This document shows, one piece after another, positions 9,746 through 18,804 of a stretch of 52,329 nucleotides of DNA (the stretch's first letter is position 1; each line of letters begins with the position of its first letter). The translations under genes were made by a program, and so were the position numbers. The DNA comes from an uncultured Clostridium sp. (GTDB taxonomy: Bacteria; Bacillota; Clostridia; Clostridiales; Clostridiaceae), in NCBI GenBank assembly GCA_937927335.1, contig CALBDU010000040.1, positions 1 through 52,329 of the forward strand, in the 5' to 3' direction. Under the pieces are notes generated by a model, which was not told the DNA's origin, searched no databases, and worked only from the letters and a program-made list of their open reading frames with translations.

Positions 9746-9775
9746 TGAAGCGGAAATGAAATTTGATACGTCTAA
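9746..9775 (+). promoter_or_regulatory. ECF-type promoter, copy 2 (secreted protein gene)
   Basis: TGAAGC (9746-9751), a 17-bp spacer and CGTCTAA (9769-9775) repeat the pattern at 8231. The first ten bases, TGAAGCGGAA, are identical to copy 1. It begins directly after the stop codon of the DUF4367 protein and ends 34 bp before the next start codon, so this gene has its own promoter in addition to any read-through. Confidence 0.8.
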
Positions 9776-9809
9776 CTAACTGAAAACACAATTAGGGGGA
9801 AACTTGAAC

Positions 9810-10871
9810 ATGGCAAAAAACATATTAGCACATGTATGTATTGCTTTATTTACTTTAGGAATTGCTTTAATACCTGGCTCTGCAAAGGCTGCAGACTTAA
9901 GTGAAGCAATTTCCAGCAATGCGGACTTCAGCATTATATCATGTGACACTGCTCCAGAGGCTTTAAATGAAGAAATTAATCTTTATAAAGGAAGTGAAGG
10001 CTTTCTTTATTATATAGATAGTGATTCTGGTGATTTATATACGGCTGTTATGCTTGGAGAAAGGCCTACACCGGGTTACGATGTGAAAATAAATTATATC
10101 AGGAATGTAGAGGGAACGGTTTCTATTTCTGCGGATGAAATTTCACCTGACAAAAATGACATACTTCCACAGGTTATAACCTATCCCTATGCAATACTAA
10201 AAACTAAATTGACAGCCAATAAAATTTGCGTAATAAACTCTTCTGGAAAGGTTTATAACTACTTAGGCTCTAACGAAGCTATTCCAATCTTAGGGGTTTC
10301 CTGGATCATCGGCAGCTTACAGAACGTATATACCAACAACAATTATATTTTTTTAGAAATCTTGGACTCAAATAAGGTGTCTCGGTTATTTTATGTAAGT
10401 AATAGTGATGAATGGAAAAACAAAATCAGGAATTTAAACTTGAATACTGCTGTAAGTGTAAGATTTGCACTGGGAACCCCTGAAAAATATAATGAGATGT
10501 ATGCATTCCCCATGAGTGAAATAAACGCTCCTGTGGATAAAGCTTCTCTCTATGACAGCACCTGGGAGGAATTAGATTCATATTCAAACGTTCCTTCTGA
10601 TAAGAAATGGACAATAACCTTTAATGAGGAACTTGATGAAAATTCTTTAATTAGCTCAAATATTTACGTTACCGATAAAGCTGGTAATATAATCCCTGTC
10701 ATATTGTCCTTATGTGAAGATAAAAAATCCGTTGAGCTTATACCATATAAAAACTACAAGCTGGGAGAAAAATATTATTTATTCATAACTAATGATTTGA
10801 ATAAATCAGATATATCTTCAAAGGGCCGTAGAATGAGCTTTAAAATCGCAGACTGTACAGAAATCAAATAG
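9810..10871 (+). CDS. Secreted protein with bacterial Ig-like (SbsA/Big_5-type) C-terminal domain
   Basis: This 353-residue protein has a signal peptide (residues 1 to about 27, ending in SAKA-A) and no other membrane segment. The C-terminal 90 residues resemble an SbsA/Big_5-type Ig-like domain: WTITFNEELDENSL, then a NIYVTDKAGN strand and ...SVELIPYKNYKLGEKYYLFI. The central 230 residues are not recognised. ATG 9810 has AGGGGGA 9 bases upstream and is preferred to TTG 9804. It carries its own ECF-type promoter, so it is a likely member of the envelope-stress regulon of the adjacent sigma factor. A role in cell-wall structure is inferred. Confidence 0.75.
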   Translation: MAKNILAHVCIALFTLGIALIPGSAKAADLSEAISSNADFSIISCDTAPEALNEEINLYKGSEGFLYYIDSDSGDLYTAVMLGERPTPGYDVKINYIRNVEGTVSISADEISPDKNDILPQVITYPYAILKTKLTANKICVINSSGKVYNYLGSNEAIPILGVSWIIGSLQNVYTNNNYIFLEILDSNKVSRLFYVSNSDEWKNKIRNLNLNTAVSVRFALGTPEKYNEMYAFPMSEINAPVDKASLYDSTWEELDSYSNVPSDKKWTITFNEELDENSLISSNIYVTDKAGNIIPVILSLCEDKKSVELIPYKNYKLGEKYYLFITNDLNKSDISSKGRRMSFKIADCTEIK

Positions 10872-10893
10872 CAATTTACTTTTGTTCCACCAT

Positions 10894-10934
10894 AAAAAAT
10901 CCTCGGCATTTTAATACTTTGCCGAGGATTTTTA
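10894..10934. terminator. Bidirectional intrinsic terminator
   Basis: The stem AAAAATCCTCGGC / GCCGAGGATTTTT is followed by a T run on both strands. It sits between the convergent secreted protein and IMP dehydrogenase genes and can serve both. Confidence 0.9.
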
Positions 10935-10946
10935 TTTATCTTTTAA

Positions 10947-12455
10947 CTATTTTACAGGAACTGCACTATTATCCTTTAAAACAACGTCATGGGCTCCACC
11001 TTCAATAATACTTACGGAAGAAACCAAAGTAAGTCTGGCTTTCTCCTGCAATTCTGAGATGCTCAGTGCACCGCAATTACACATTGTTGAACGGACCTTG
11101 CTTAATGTAATACTTAAATTATCATGAAGACTTCCTGCATAAGGTACATATGAATCAACGCCTTCTTCGAAGGAAAGCTTTGAGGAGCCTCCCAGATCAT
11201 ATCTCTGCCAGTTTCTTGCTCTTGCAGAGCCTTCACCCCAATATTCCTTCATATAACTGCCATTTACGATAACTTTATTTGTTGGGCTTTCGTCAAAACG
11301 GGAGAAATACCTTCCCAGCATACAGAAATCACATCCCATTGCTAATGCCAGAGTGATATGATAATCATGAACAATACCGCCATCAGAACAAATTGGTATG
11401 TAAATACCGGTTTCTTCAAAATATTCATCCCTTGCCTTAGCAACCTCTATAACAGCTGTAGCCTGCCCTCGACCAATACCTTTGGTTTCACGGGTTATAC
11501 AGATAGAGCCTCCTCCAATACCAATTTTAATAAAGTCGGCACCGGCATCAGCAAGAAATCTAAAGCCTTCCCTGTCAACAATATTTCCTGCTCCAACCTT
11601 AACACTGCTGCCATATCTTTCACGAATAAAATCAATGGTCAGCTTCTGCCATTCTGAGAAGCCTTCTGAAGAATCAATACACAAAACATCTGCACCTGCA
11701 TCAACTAGTGCCGGAACACGTTCTGCATAATCCTTAGTGTTAATACCCGCACCTACAACATATCGTTTTGAAGAATCCAATAATTCCAGGGGGTTTTCCT
11801 TGTGAGAATCATAGTCCTTTCTAAATACAAAGCCAACCAGCCTTTGATTATTATCAAGAATTGGCAAGGTATTAAGCTTGTGATCCCAAATCATGTTGTT
11901 TGCTTCTTTTAATGTTATTCCATCTTTTCCATAAATGATTTTTTCAATTGGAGTCATAAATTCACTGACCCTTGTACTTTTGTCTAAACGACTGACACGG
12001 TAATCCCTGCTGGTTACAATTCCCATTAATTTGCCATTAGGGGTGCCGTCATCTGTAACTGCAACAGTAGCATGACCGGTTTTTGCTTTTAATTCAAGGA
12101 TATCAGCTAATGTCTGATCAGCCCTTATATTAGAATCACTACTAACGAAGCCGGCTTTATGTTTCTTTACTTTTTTAACCATTTCCGCCTGCTGTTCAAT
12201 AGATTGAGAACCATAGATAAAAGAAATTCCACCTTCCTTAGCTAAAGCAACTGCCATTTTATCATCAGAAACAGATTGCATTATAGCTGACACAAGGGGA
12301 ATATTCATAGATAGTTCTGGTTCTTCACCTCGTTTAAATTTAGCGATAGGTGTTTTTAAAGACACGCTTCCTGGTATGCACTTTGTTGAAGAATATCCTG
12401 GAACTAATAAGTATTCACTAAAAGTATGTGATGGTTCATTAAAATAGTATGCCAT
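10947..12455 (-). CDS. guaB: IMP dehydrogenase
   Basis: A 502-residue IMP dehydrogenase, which makes XMP from IMP with NAD in guanine nucleotide synthesis. The TIM barrel is interrupted by two CBS domains (about residues 100-220). The catalytic cysteine is in the loop GIGGGSICITRETKG, where most bacterial enzymes have GPGSICTTR. The flap region contains GEGSARARNWQRY, with the general-base arginine in RNWQRY. Other motifs are ICSDGGIVHDYH and MLGRYFSR. It stands alone behind its own sigma-A promoter. The altered loop suggests a distinct IMPDH subtype rather than loss of function, since cysteine and threonine are retained. Confidence 0.93.
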   Translation of the reverse strand: MAYYFNEPSHTFSEYLLVPGYSSTKCIPGSVSLKTPIAKFKRGEEPELSMNIPLVSAIMQSVSDDKMAVALAKEGGISFIYGSQSIEQQAEMVKKVKKHKAGFVSSDSNIRADQTLADILELKAKTGHATVAVTDDGTPNGKLMGIVTSRDYRVSRLDKSTRVSEFMTPIEKIIYGKDGITLKEANNMIWDHKLNTLPILDNNQRLVGFVFRKDYDSHKENPLELLDSSKRYVVGAGINTKDYAERVPALVDAGADVLCIDSSEGFSEWQKLTIDFIRERYGSSVKVGAGNIVDREGFRFLADAGADFIKIGIGGGSICITRETKGIGRGQATAVIEVAKARDEYFEETGIYIPICSDGGIVHDYHITLALAMGCDFCMLGRYFSRFDESPTNKVIVNGSYMKEYWGEGSARARNWQRYDLGGSSKLSFEEGVDSYVPYAGSLHDNLSITLSKVRSTMCNCGALSISELQEKARLTLVSSVSIIEGGAHDVVLKDNSAVPVK

Positions 12456-12487
12456 TCCCTTACCTCCGAAAAAGATTTTATCAAAAA

Positions 12488-12516
12488 ATTATAGACCTTT
12501 TTGTTGAAAAAAGCAA
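12488..12516 (-). promoter_or_regulatory. Sigma-A promoter of guaB
   Basis: On the minus strand TTGCTT, 17 bp, then a perfect TATAAT. It lies 33 bp before the start codon. No purine riboswitch fold is visible in the short leader. Confidence 0.7.
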
Positions 12517-12538
12517 GTGAGGAAATAAAGAATTTTAT

Positions 12539-12568
12539 TGAAGCCAAATTATGTTATAGCTCGTCTAA
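12539..12568 (+). promoter_or_regulatory. ECF-type promoter, copy 3 (SIMPL protein gene)
   Basis: TGAAGC (12539-12544), 17 bp, then CGTCTAA (12562-12568). Both elements and the spacing match copies 1 and 2, although the spacer sequence differs. It ends 38 bp before the SIMPL start codon. Confidence 0.78.
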
Positions 12569-12606
12569 TATAATGAAAAATAAATTTATAAAGGAGATTG
12601 AAAACA

Positions 12607-13362
12607 ATGGGAACTACTAATTTTTTAAAGCAAAAATGGTCAATAATTTGCACATTGGCTTTTGCATTTTTGCTATTATTTAACCTTGGCTCATCCAAGG
12701 TGCTGGCAGCCGATTCAAGCAATACTGCCACAGAAAAAACAATAAGCGTTACTGGTGATGGTAAAGTCACAGTGACTCCTGATTTGGCCTATCTGTCCGT
12801 GGGAGTGCTTACAGAAAAACCTACTGCAGCTGCTGCAGAAAGTGCCAACTCTGCTTTAATGAACAGTGTTATTGACTCCATTAAAATGCAGGGTATAAAG
12901 GATGAGGACATCAAAACCACAAACTATAGCGTAAATCCAGATTATGACTACGATAAAACTACTGGAGCAAGTACAATAAAGGGATACACTGTAACTCACA
13001 CTTTAACTGTAACTGTTAGGGACATAAGTAAAGTTGGACAAGTAATTGACGCTGCTATTAAAAGCGGTGCTAATATATCCAATGATATTACCTTTGGAGT
13101 AAGTGATTATGCTAAATATTACAACATAGCATTGACAAATGCCTTATCAAATGCACAAAGCAAGGCACAAGCCATATCAAATTTCTTAAGTATTTCACTG
13201 TCAGCTCCTGTTAAAATAACTGAAAATTCAACTGGAATTCCTTACGTTTACCCTTATGCAATGGGTAATAAGATGGAGGCAGCAGATTCATCAGCTTCTA
13301 CTTCAATACAAGTTGGAACCTATGAAATTAAAGCAAATGTCAGCTTAATTTATCAATATTAA
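12607..13362 (+). CDS. Secreted SIMPL-domain (DUF541, BP26/OMP28-like) protein
   Basis: This 251-residue exported protein has a signal peptide of about 35 residues ending VLA-A, then one SIMPL/DUF541 domain. The domain begins with KTISVTGDGKVTVTPDLAYLSVGV and includes the typical ALSNAQSKAQAIS segment and the final YEIKANVSLIYQY strand. Members of this family form oligomeric periplasmic or surface assemblies; function in Firmicutes is poorly known. ATG 12607 is used because AAGGAG lies 10 bases before it; TTG 12598 is too close. An ECF-type promoter identical in its core to that of the nearby sigma operon precedes it. Confidence 0.85.
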   Translation: MGTTNFLKQKWSIICTLAFAFLLLFNLGSSKVLAADSSNTATEKTISVTGDGKVTVTPDLAYLSVGVLTEKPTAAAAESANSALMNSVIDSIKMQGIKDEDIKTTNYSVNPDYDYDKTTGASTIKGYTVTHTLTVTVRDISKVGQVIDAAIKSGANISNDITFGVSDYAKYYNIALTNALSNAQSKAQAISNFLSISLSAPVKITENSTGIPYVYPYAMGNKMEAADSSASTSIQVGTYEIKANVSLIYQY

Positions 13363-13400
13363 TCTGTATATAAGTAATTAATATATATTTAACCTCACTA

Positions 13401-13432
13401 ATGAAAGCCCGAACATAACGTTTGGGCTTTCA
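13401..13432. terminator. Probable terminator between convergent genes
   Basis: The stem ATGAAAGCCC / GGGCTTTCAT lies between the SIMPL and GGDEF-EAL genes. The T-run is weak on both sides, so efficiency is uncertain. Confidence 0.6.
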
Positions 13433-15835
13433 TCAATTTATCTTTTTAATATAGTCAGTAAATACATTCCTAAACAGAGTTTCTATCTCATAGGCAGACA
13501 TTGGCTTGTAGTAGTAATAGCCCTGAATTTCATCACATTCTTTATGTTGAAGGAACTGAAGCTGTGTACGGGTTTCAACCCCTTCAGCAATAAGCTTTAG
13601 CCCAAGATTCTTGGCCAGATTAATAATTAGATTGGCATAAGCTTGATCCCTTTCCGATTCATCTATCCCCCTAACGAATTGTATGTCCATTTTTATCTGA
13701 TCGAAGGGCAGCAATTTCAACCGGCTCAGCGACGAATATTCCGTACCAAAGTCATCAATGGAAATGCACACACCAAGATCCTTTAACTGCTTGAGAGAAT
13801 CAACAATATCCAAGGTTTCACAGACAACTGTACTCTCGGTTATTTCAAGATCAAGGTATTCCGGGCTCATTCCCGTTTCCTGAAGAACTTCCCTAACCTT
13901 ATCAACTATATCATTACCTTTGAACTGGGCAAAGGATAAATTGACTCCTATTCTAACAGGAGGAAAGCCCATATCCTGCCACTTCTTGTTCTGATAGCAT
14001 GCTGTTTTAAGCACCCATTCACCTATTTGATTAATAAGTCCTGTTTTTTCAGCCAGCGGAATAAAAATATTAGGAGAGATCTTTCCCAGCTTAGGATGAT
14101 TCCATCTCAATAATGCTTCCAATCCAACTATGGAGCCTGTTTTAATTTCAATTTGAGGCTGATAATATAAAGTTAACTCATTTCTTTCTTGTACATGATA
14201 CAAGCTGTTTGTAATTTCCACCGCATTTTGAATTTCATATTTCATATTGGAGGTACACAGCTTAAACTGGTTTTTACCACCCTCCTTGGCTTTGTACATA
14301 GCAATATCAGCATTTTTAATTAGAGTGTCCACGTCGCTGCCATCCATTGGATATAATGAAATACCCGCACTGCCTGTAACGAAAAGCTCCTGTCCACCAA
14401 TAACAAAAGGCAAATTGAAAATAGATAATATGTTGCCGGCAACTCTTCCAATGTCCTTAATATTTGAAATATTATTTATTAAAATAAGGAATTCATCTCC
14501 CCCAAAACGTGCTACAGTATCAGATTTACGCACATTCTGGCTAAGCTTAAGGGCAACGCATTTCAAAAGCATATCACCATTTTCGTGACCAAGTGTATCA
14601 TTGATATTTTTAAACGAATCAAGGTCAAGAAACATAACGGCAAATGTATTTTCATAACGGTCGGCATTATTAATTGCCTGATTGAGCCTGTCTTTAAATA
14701 ATGTACGATTAGCCAGGGAAGTCAACTGGTCATAGTAAGCCATAAACTCCTGTTTTTCCTCTGAATGCACCTTAGAAAGAGCATTTGAGGTCAAGTTTGA
14801 CATGACCCTTAATGTGAGTATGTGATTGTCATCCCACTTTTTTTTGTATTTTAAATTTACAAAGCCGGCAAATCCAAACACTTCATTATTGGCTACTAAT
14901 GGCACTGAAACAATGGATTTAATATTGCGGTTTACCAGCATATTCTTTTCCATGGAAGCTTCCTTTGGTATCATCTCTATATCTGACAGCTGTACAACCC
15001 CGTCCTTTAACGATAACTGATTGAATAGCCAGGGATACATAAAAAACGGATAAGTTTCCTGTGCATAGCCCTCAATATTCTCTCCATTGCTATTCCATCT
15101 GTAAGTGCATACAGCTTCATTCTTAATACGGTCGAACAGAAAAATGAAAGCCTTGTCCACGCCGAAAAACAAGCCGTTCTTTTTCAGCATTATATTGATT
15201 TTTTCATTAACATTCAAATGGTCAACTGTAATAAAATTCGTACAGATATCTGCTATGTTTTTTTGAATTAAAATTTGATCTGTATTTTCCTTTTGTTTAT
15301 ATACATTTATCTTATTAAGATATAAAGCCATCCACGTTGCAACAAGGTATACCAGGATTTTTCCAATGGTCTCCCAACCTGTGGTCTCAATTCCGCTAGC
15401 AGAACCAAGCCGCCACAGCAGAAGCTGTGTAAATACAGAGAACATTGCTAATATCACCAGCATTTTACCATTTCTAAAAATTGAAAATATTATAATTAAA
15501 ATAAATGGGAAAGCCCACAATATTGAGCTGTAAAACTTGGCAAGCCCCATTGTCATGATGGGAATGGAGATTGACATTATAGTCAGGATAAAATTTTCCT
15601 TTAACTTCTCAGATATTTTGATATGCTGAATAATCCCGATAAAAATAGCCAATGAAAATAGTATCAGTGATATATAAATTACATTACGTAAATTATTTCC
15701 TTTCGTACCCAATCCTAAGGCCCCATTAAACAGCCCTCCAACTATAAGAAAAATAGTAAAGAGGCTGTAAGCAAATGTCGGGCTTGAAACGCTCAAAAGA
15801 AATTTCAGGTTTTTCATAGACATTGCGTTCACCAT
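13433..15835 (-). CDS. Membrane GAF-GGDEF-EAL cyclic-di-GMP protein
   Basis: An 800-residue protein with an N-terminal membrane region of about six helices (residues 15-175), a GAF-like domain (about 200-345), then GGDEF and EAL domains. The GGDEF motif is intact (ARFGGDEFLIL), with an RKSD inhibitory site five residues before it. The EAL domain has EALLRW, NLSFAQF, EITEST, IDDFGTEYSSL and AEGVET. The loop reads DDFGTE where DDFGTG is usual, but metal-binding acids are kept. It may therefore both make and break cyclic-di-GMP. I use ATG 15835 with AAAGG 6 bases upstream. It is monocistronic. Confidence 0.92.
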   Translation of the reverse strand: MVNAMSMKNLKFLLSVSSPTFAYSLFTIFLIVGGLFNGALGLGTKGNNLRNVIYISLILFSLAIFIGIIQHIKISEKLKENFILTIMSISIPIMTMGLAKFYSSILWAFPFILIIIFSIFRNGKMLVILAMFSVFTQLLLWRLGSASGIETTGWETIGKILVYLVATWMALYLNKINVYKQKENTDQILIQKNIADICTNFITVDHLNVNEKINIMLKKNGLFFGVDKAFIFLFDRIKNEAVCTYRWNSNGENIEGYAQETYPFFMYPWLFNQLSLKDGVVQLSDIEMIPKEASMEKNMLVNRNIKSIVSVPLVANNEVFGFAGFVNLKYKKKWDDNHILTLRVMSNLTSNALSKVHSEEKQEFMAYYDQLTSLANRTLFKDRLNQAINNADRYENTFAVMFLDLDSFKNINDTLGHENGDMLLKCVALKLSQNVRKSDTVARFGGDEFLILINNISNIKDIGRVAGNILSIFNLPFVIGGQELFVTGSAGISLYPMDGSDVDTLIKNADIAMYKAKEGGKNQFKLCTSNMKYEIQNAVEITNSLYHVQERNELTLYYQPQIEIKTGSIVGLEALLRWNHPKLGKISPNIFIPLAEKTGLINQIGEWVLKTACYQNKKWQDMGFPPVRIGVNLSFAQFKGNDIVDKVREVLQETGMSPEYLDLEITESTVVCETLDIVDSLKQLKDLGVCISIDDFGTEYSSLSRLKLLPFDQIKMDIQFVRGIDESERDQAYANLIINLAKNLGLKLIAEGVETRTQLQFLQHKECDEIQGYYYYKPMSAYEIETLFRNVFTDYIKKIN

Positions 15836-16217
15836 TTTATTCCTTTCCAATCTATGCGTATGGTCTTATTTTAATATGATAAAATCATACTTCAGGTTAG
15901 TATAAGGCATAAATATGAGGCAGCAGAATTCACCTGACATAGCTCATTATGCACTAATACAGCATTAATGATGTTTACTTTTCTTTATTAATACTATTGT
16001 ATAATTTGGTTAAGTTGGTGTCAACTTCCTTATTAAAAAAATTGTAATTAAATTAAACATTACATCAAAAATTGTTGTTTCAATAAATCAATATATAATT
16101 CTCTCGTCATTAAAATATGTTGCTTGTGATTTTCTGTTTATATCGGTAGCAAATTTTGCTTTTCATCATAAAATGAATAATGAGATTTATTTGTTATGAA
16201 ATCATAGGAGGATTTAC
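15836..16217. other. Intergenic region with possible promoter and dyad
   Basis: This 382-bp AT-rich stretch between divergent genes has no convincing ORF. A TATAAT at 16000-16005 is followed at about +1 by the perfect dyad AAGTTG-GTGT-CAACTT (16012-16027), which could be an operator for the downstream Gly/Pro-rich protein gene. No good -35 box at 17 bp is present. I saw no cyclic-di-GMP riboswitch fold. Confidence 0.35.
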
Positions 16218-16739
16218 ATGTACAACTGCCCATATTATAATTGTCCATTTTCAAGCAGCATGATGAGGGATTTTGACAATCTTGAGGATATTTATTTTGA
16301 TGGTGCCAGAGCATCCTGGCAGGAAGTGAATAGAATATTTTCAATGCTTGTAAGACAAAGACCGGACCTTTTCAGATCCTTTGCAAGATTTGGGGTAAAT
16401 CGTGGGTTGATCAATAATTATTTCAGGACTCTAATAGCTTTTACCATAGACAATTCAAGAAGATTTACCGGCAGCATAAATCAAAAAACCAATGCCATCT
16501 ATGAAAGTTTCAGAAGAAGGTATGCCTGGATATTTGGTTCACTTCGTGCAGCCAGGGTGCCCCCATATATTGTTGAAAGTACCTTCAAGTCAGTTATTGA
16601 ATTTACTTTGAGAAATATCAGGAGGATGCCAGGTCCAGGTTACGGTCCTGGAGCTCCTGAAGGCCCAGGTTTTGGCCCCGGTGCTCCTCAAGGTCCAGGT
16701 TTTGGCCCAGGCGCTCCTCAAGGTCCAGGACAAAGATAA
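16218..16739 (+). CDS. Unrecognised protein with Gly/Pro-rich tandem repeat tail
   Basis: This 173-residue protein has no family I recognise. It begins with a short Cys/Tyr segment (MYNCPYYNCPF), followed by an Arg/Phe-rich, probably helical core (about residues 20-135). The tail holds three 10-residue repeats of the type PGFGPGAPQG. The repeats are also clean at DNA level, as three contiguous 30-bp units from 16636 to 16725. No signal peptide or membrane segment is seen. AGGAGG lies 6 bases before the ATG. The composition would suit a structural or coat-like protein in a spore former, but this is only a suggestion. Confidence 0.7.
   Translation: MYNCPYYNCPFSSSMMRDFDNLEDIYFDGARASWQEVNRIFSMLVRQRPDLFRSFARFGVNRGLINNYFRTLIAFTIDNSRRFTGSINQKTNAIYESFRRRYAWIFGSLRAARVPPYIVESTFKSVIEFTLRNIRRMPGPGYGPGAPEGPGFGPGAPQGPGFGPGAPQGPGQR
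16636..16725 (+). repeat. Three 30-bp in-frame tandem repeats
   Basis: Units start at 16636, 16666 and 16696, each beginning CCAGGTT and encoding PGxGPGAPxG. Units 2 and 3 are nearly identical, while unit 1 has diverged. A partial fourth unit (CCAGGACAA) ends the gene. Confidence 0.9.
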
Positions 16740-16741
16740 GC

Positions 16742-16780
16742 TTTAAAAAAGAACCCGCCTGGATATAATCCAGGTGGGTT
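16742..16780. terminator. Intrinsic terminator between convergent genes
   Basis: The stem AACCCGCCTGGAT / ATCCAGGTGGGTT lies right after both stop codons. On the minus strand it is followed by TCTTTTTT, so it best serves the REC-HDOD gene. On the plus strand the T-run is short. Confidence 0.85.
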
Positions 16781-16783
16781 TCG

Positions 16784-17974
16784 CTATATAACTTCCTCTT
16801 CAATTTCTTTTAATAAACTGCAGCTATCCTCAGGGGTAAGATTAAAAAGATCAAGGATATTCTGGTCAACTTCCTTTTTGGCATCTTTTGCGATCATATT
16901 CCAGGAATAGATACCTGCTATGTGAACAAGTGATACAAGTTCTCTGTCAAAAACTCTTTCATCAAAAGGGTTGTGGTGGAATAAAGCGGATTCAACCACA
17001 GGATATGGAAGACCCCACCAGGCAAGGAGGTATGCTCCAAGCTCTGAATGAGATGTTGGTAGAATACTCATTTCTTCGTAATAATAAAATAAATCCTTCT
17101 CAGGATCCACCCCTTCAACCGCTTTTATATATTCATCTGTAAATGTGCTTATAACAACAACATTGCCAATATCATGGAGCAATCCTGCCATTGAGCAAAC
17201 TTCAGGCATTTCTCTTTTGTAAAGCTTCCTATACAGCAAAGGTATTATCTTATTGGTAATAACAGCATGCTGCCACAGGGTTTCCAGATCTCTGATTAAC
17301 CGCTTGTTATTATGGTTATCTAATTTTTTATAAAAAATGGTCATTAAAACAATATTTCTTACATTATTTAAACCAAGATACGTTATTGCCTGTCCAACAG
17401 AGCCGGTCTTTATACCGTAAAGTACTGAATTTGCAGCCTGAAGCACCTTTGCTGTTAATGAAGGGTCGCTTTCAATAGTTTCAGCAATTTCCTTCATGCT
17501 GGCATCCTTTTCAATAAGCTCGTTGAATTTGTAAAAAATGCTTTGTGAAAAAGGCAGCACTTCAATTTTATTTATCACTTCCAGCAGTTCCTTGTTTTCC
17601 AGCATTTTTTCCACATTAAAGGTACGTTCTATAATGTCTGTGACCTCCTGGTTTTTTACTGGTTTAAACAAATAGGATTTAGCCAGGCATTCCTTGTGTA
17701 TTTTCATCATTGTATTTTCATCGGAGTCTTCACTTAAAGCCAATCGTATGGTGGAGGGATATTTTTCTTTCACTTCCCTAAGTACCGCATATCCACTCAT
17801 GCCAGGCATCTCAAGATCCACTACCACTAAATTTATTGGTTCCCTGCTCAGCAATTCAAGAGCCTCGACACCGCTCTCTGCCGTGTAAACATCATACATA
17901 CTGCCGGCAAAGGTTCTTTTTATTGATTTTAATAACTGTTTATCATCATCCACAAATAAAATAGATTTTCCCAT
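16784..17974 (-). CDS. Response regulator with HDOD output domain
   Basis: A 396-residue REC-HDOD protein. The receiver domain (1-120) has the acidic pocket FVDDD, the phosphoacceptor aspartate in VVVDLEMPGMSG and the lysine in FKPVK. The HDOD domain (about 135-335) contains SDPSLTAKVLQAANS and the partial HD-like segment MAGLLHDIGNVV. HDOD proteins are signalling modules related to HD-GYP but usually without phosphodiesterase activity. No partner histidine kinase is adjacent. It is transcribed alone. Confidence 0.88.
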   Translation of the reverse strand: MGKSILFVDDDKQLLKSIKRTFAGSMYDVYTAESGVEALELLSREPINLVVVDLEMPGMSGYAVLREVKEKYPSTIRLALSEDSDENTMMKIHKECLAKSYLFKPVKNQEVTDIIERTFNVEKMLENKELLEVINKIEVLPFSQSIFYKFNELIEKDASMKEIAETIESDPSLTAKVLQAANSVLYGIKTGSVGQAITYLGLNNVRNIVLMTIFYKKLDNHNNKRLIRDLETLWQHAVITNKIIPLLYRKLYKREMPEVCSMAGLLHDIGNVVVISTFTDEYIKAVEGVDPEKDLFYYYEEMSILPTSHSELGAYLLAWWGLPYPVVESALFHHNPFDERVFDRELVSLVHIAGIYSWNMIAKDAKKEVDQNILDLFNLTPEDSCSLLKEIEEEVI

Positions 17975-18050
17975 ATATACACCTACCCTTTGTATGTGTC
18001 CATTATATTATCGATTATTATTTCTAAAACTTTAACATATGTAGAAAATT

Positions 18051-18743
18051 TTACCTGGACATATATTCGTTTGCAAAATCAAGGTGCTGTCTCATTGCAG
18101 TAACAGCCCCGGCAATGTCATGCCTTTTCAGCGCCAGATATACCTTTTCATGCTGACTGGATAGCAGTGTTCTGTTCTCTTCCTCTAAAAGGATTTTCAT
18201 TCTTGCATCCTTAATATAAGCATCAATCAACGAAGATATGGCATTTAACAAAGTAATAATAAGTTTATTCTTTGAAGCCTGGGCAATTTCATAATGAAAT
18301 CGCTTGTCAATTTTGACAGCATCATCTTCATTCATGCTTTGCTTTAACTGCTCTACTATTTTTTCAAGGCTGTCCAGCTCCTCCTGGGTGATACGCTCTG
18401 CTGCCAGAGCGGCTGTCTCAACTTCAATTATTCTTCTAACTTCAATAATTTCCATGGGGTTGCCCTTTTCCAGCATAAACATTATTGAAAGTGGTTCAAA
18501 CAAATTATTCTTGAAATCTTCCCGGACAAAATTTCCTCCGCCCTGCTTGCACTCAATGAGGCCTATAATCTCCATAGCTCTCAGTGCTTCTCTAATGGAG
18601 GTTCGGCTCACCTGAAGCTGTTCCACCAGTTCCCTTTCGGAGGGCAGCTTATCTCCTTTTTTTAAAGTGCCGTCAGCAATCATGCCTTTTATTTGTTCAA
18701 TTACCTGTTCATACACCTTTGTGGTCTTAATTGGATTTAACAT
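18051..18743 (-). CDS. FadR-subfamily GntR regulator with FCD domain
   Basis: A 230-residue transcription factor. The N-terminal winged helix-turn-helix contains GDKLPSERELVEQLQVSRTSIREALR. The all-helical FCD ligand domain has the metal-type residues in DKRFHYEIAQ and MRQHLDFANEYM. This subfamily commonly responds to lactate, pyruvate or other organic acids (LldR, PdhR, LctA). The lactate operon at 24.7-29.7 kb has a matching TGGT-N3-ACCA operator, so this protein is a plausible repressor of it, although it lies 9.5 kb away. AAGGAG precedes the ATG. No such operator is visible before its own gene. Confidence 0.9.
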   Translation of the reverse strand: MLNPIKTTKVYEQVIEQIKGMIADGTLKKGDKLPSERELVEQLQVSRTSIREALRAMEIIGLIECKQGGGNFVREDFKNNLFEPLSIMFMLEKGNPMEIIEVRRIIEVETAALAAERITQEELDSLEKIVEQLKQSMNEDDAVKIDKRFHYEIAQASKNKLIITLLNAISSLIDAYIKDARMKILLEEENRTLLSSQHEKVYLALKRHDIAGAVTAMRQHLDFANEYMSR

Positions 18744-18804
18744 GACAACTTCTCCTTTGTCCGTGGTTTTATATCTGTTATTTTATAATAACATAAAATG
18801 ACAA

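Noticed and set aside
15836..16217. Cyclic-di-GMP riboswitch near the GGDEF-EAL gene
   Set aside because: The conserved GEMM segments could not be found on either strand.
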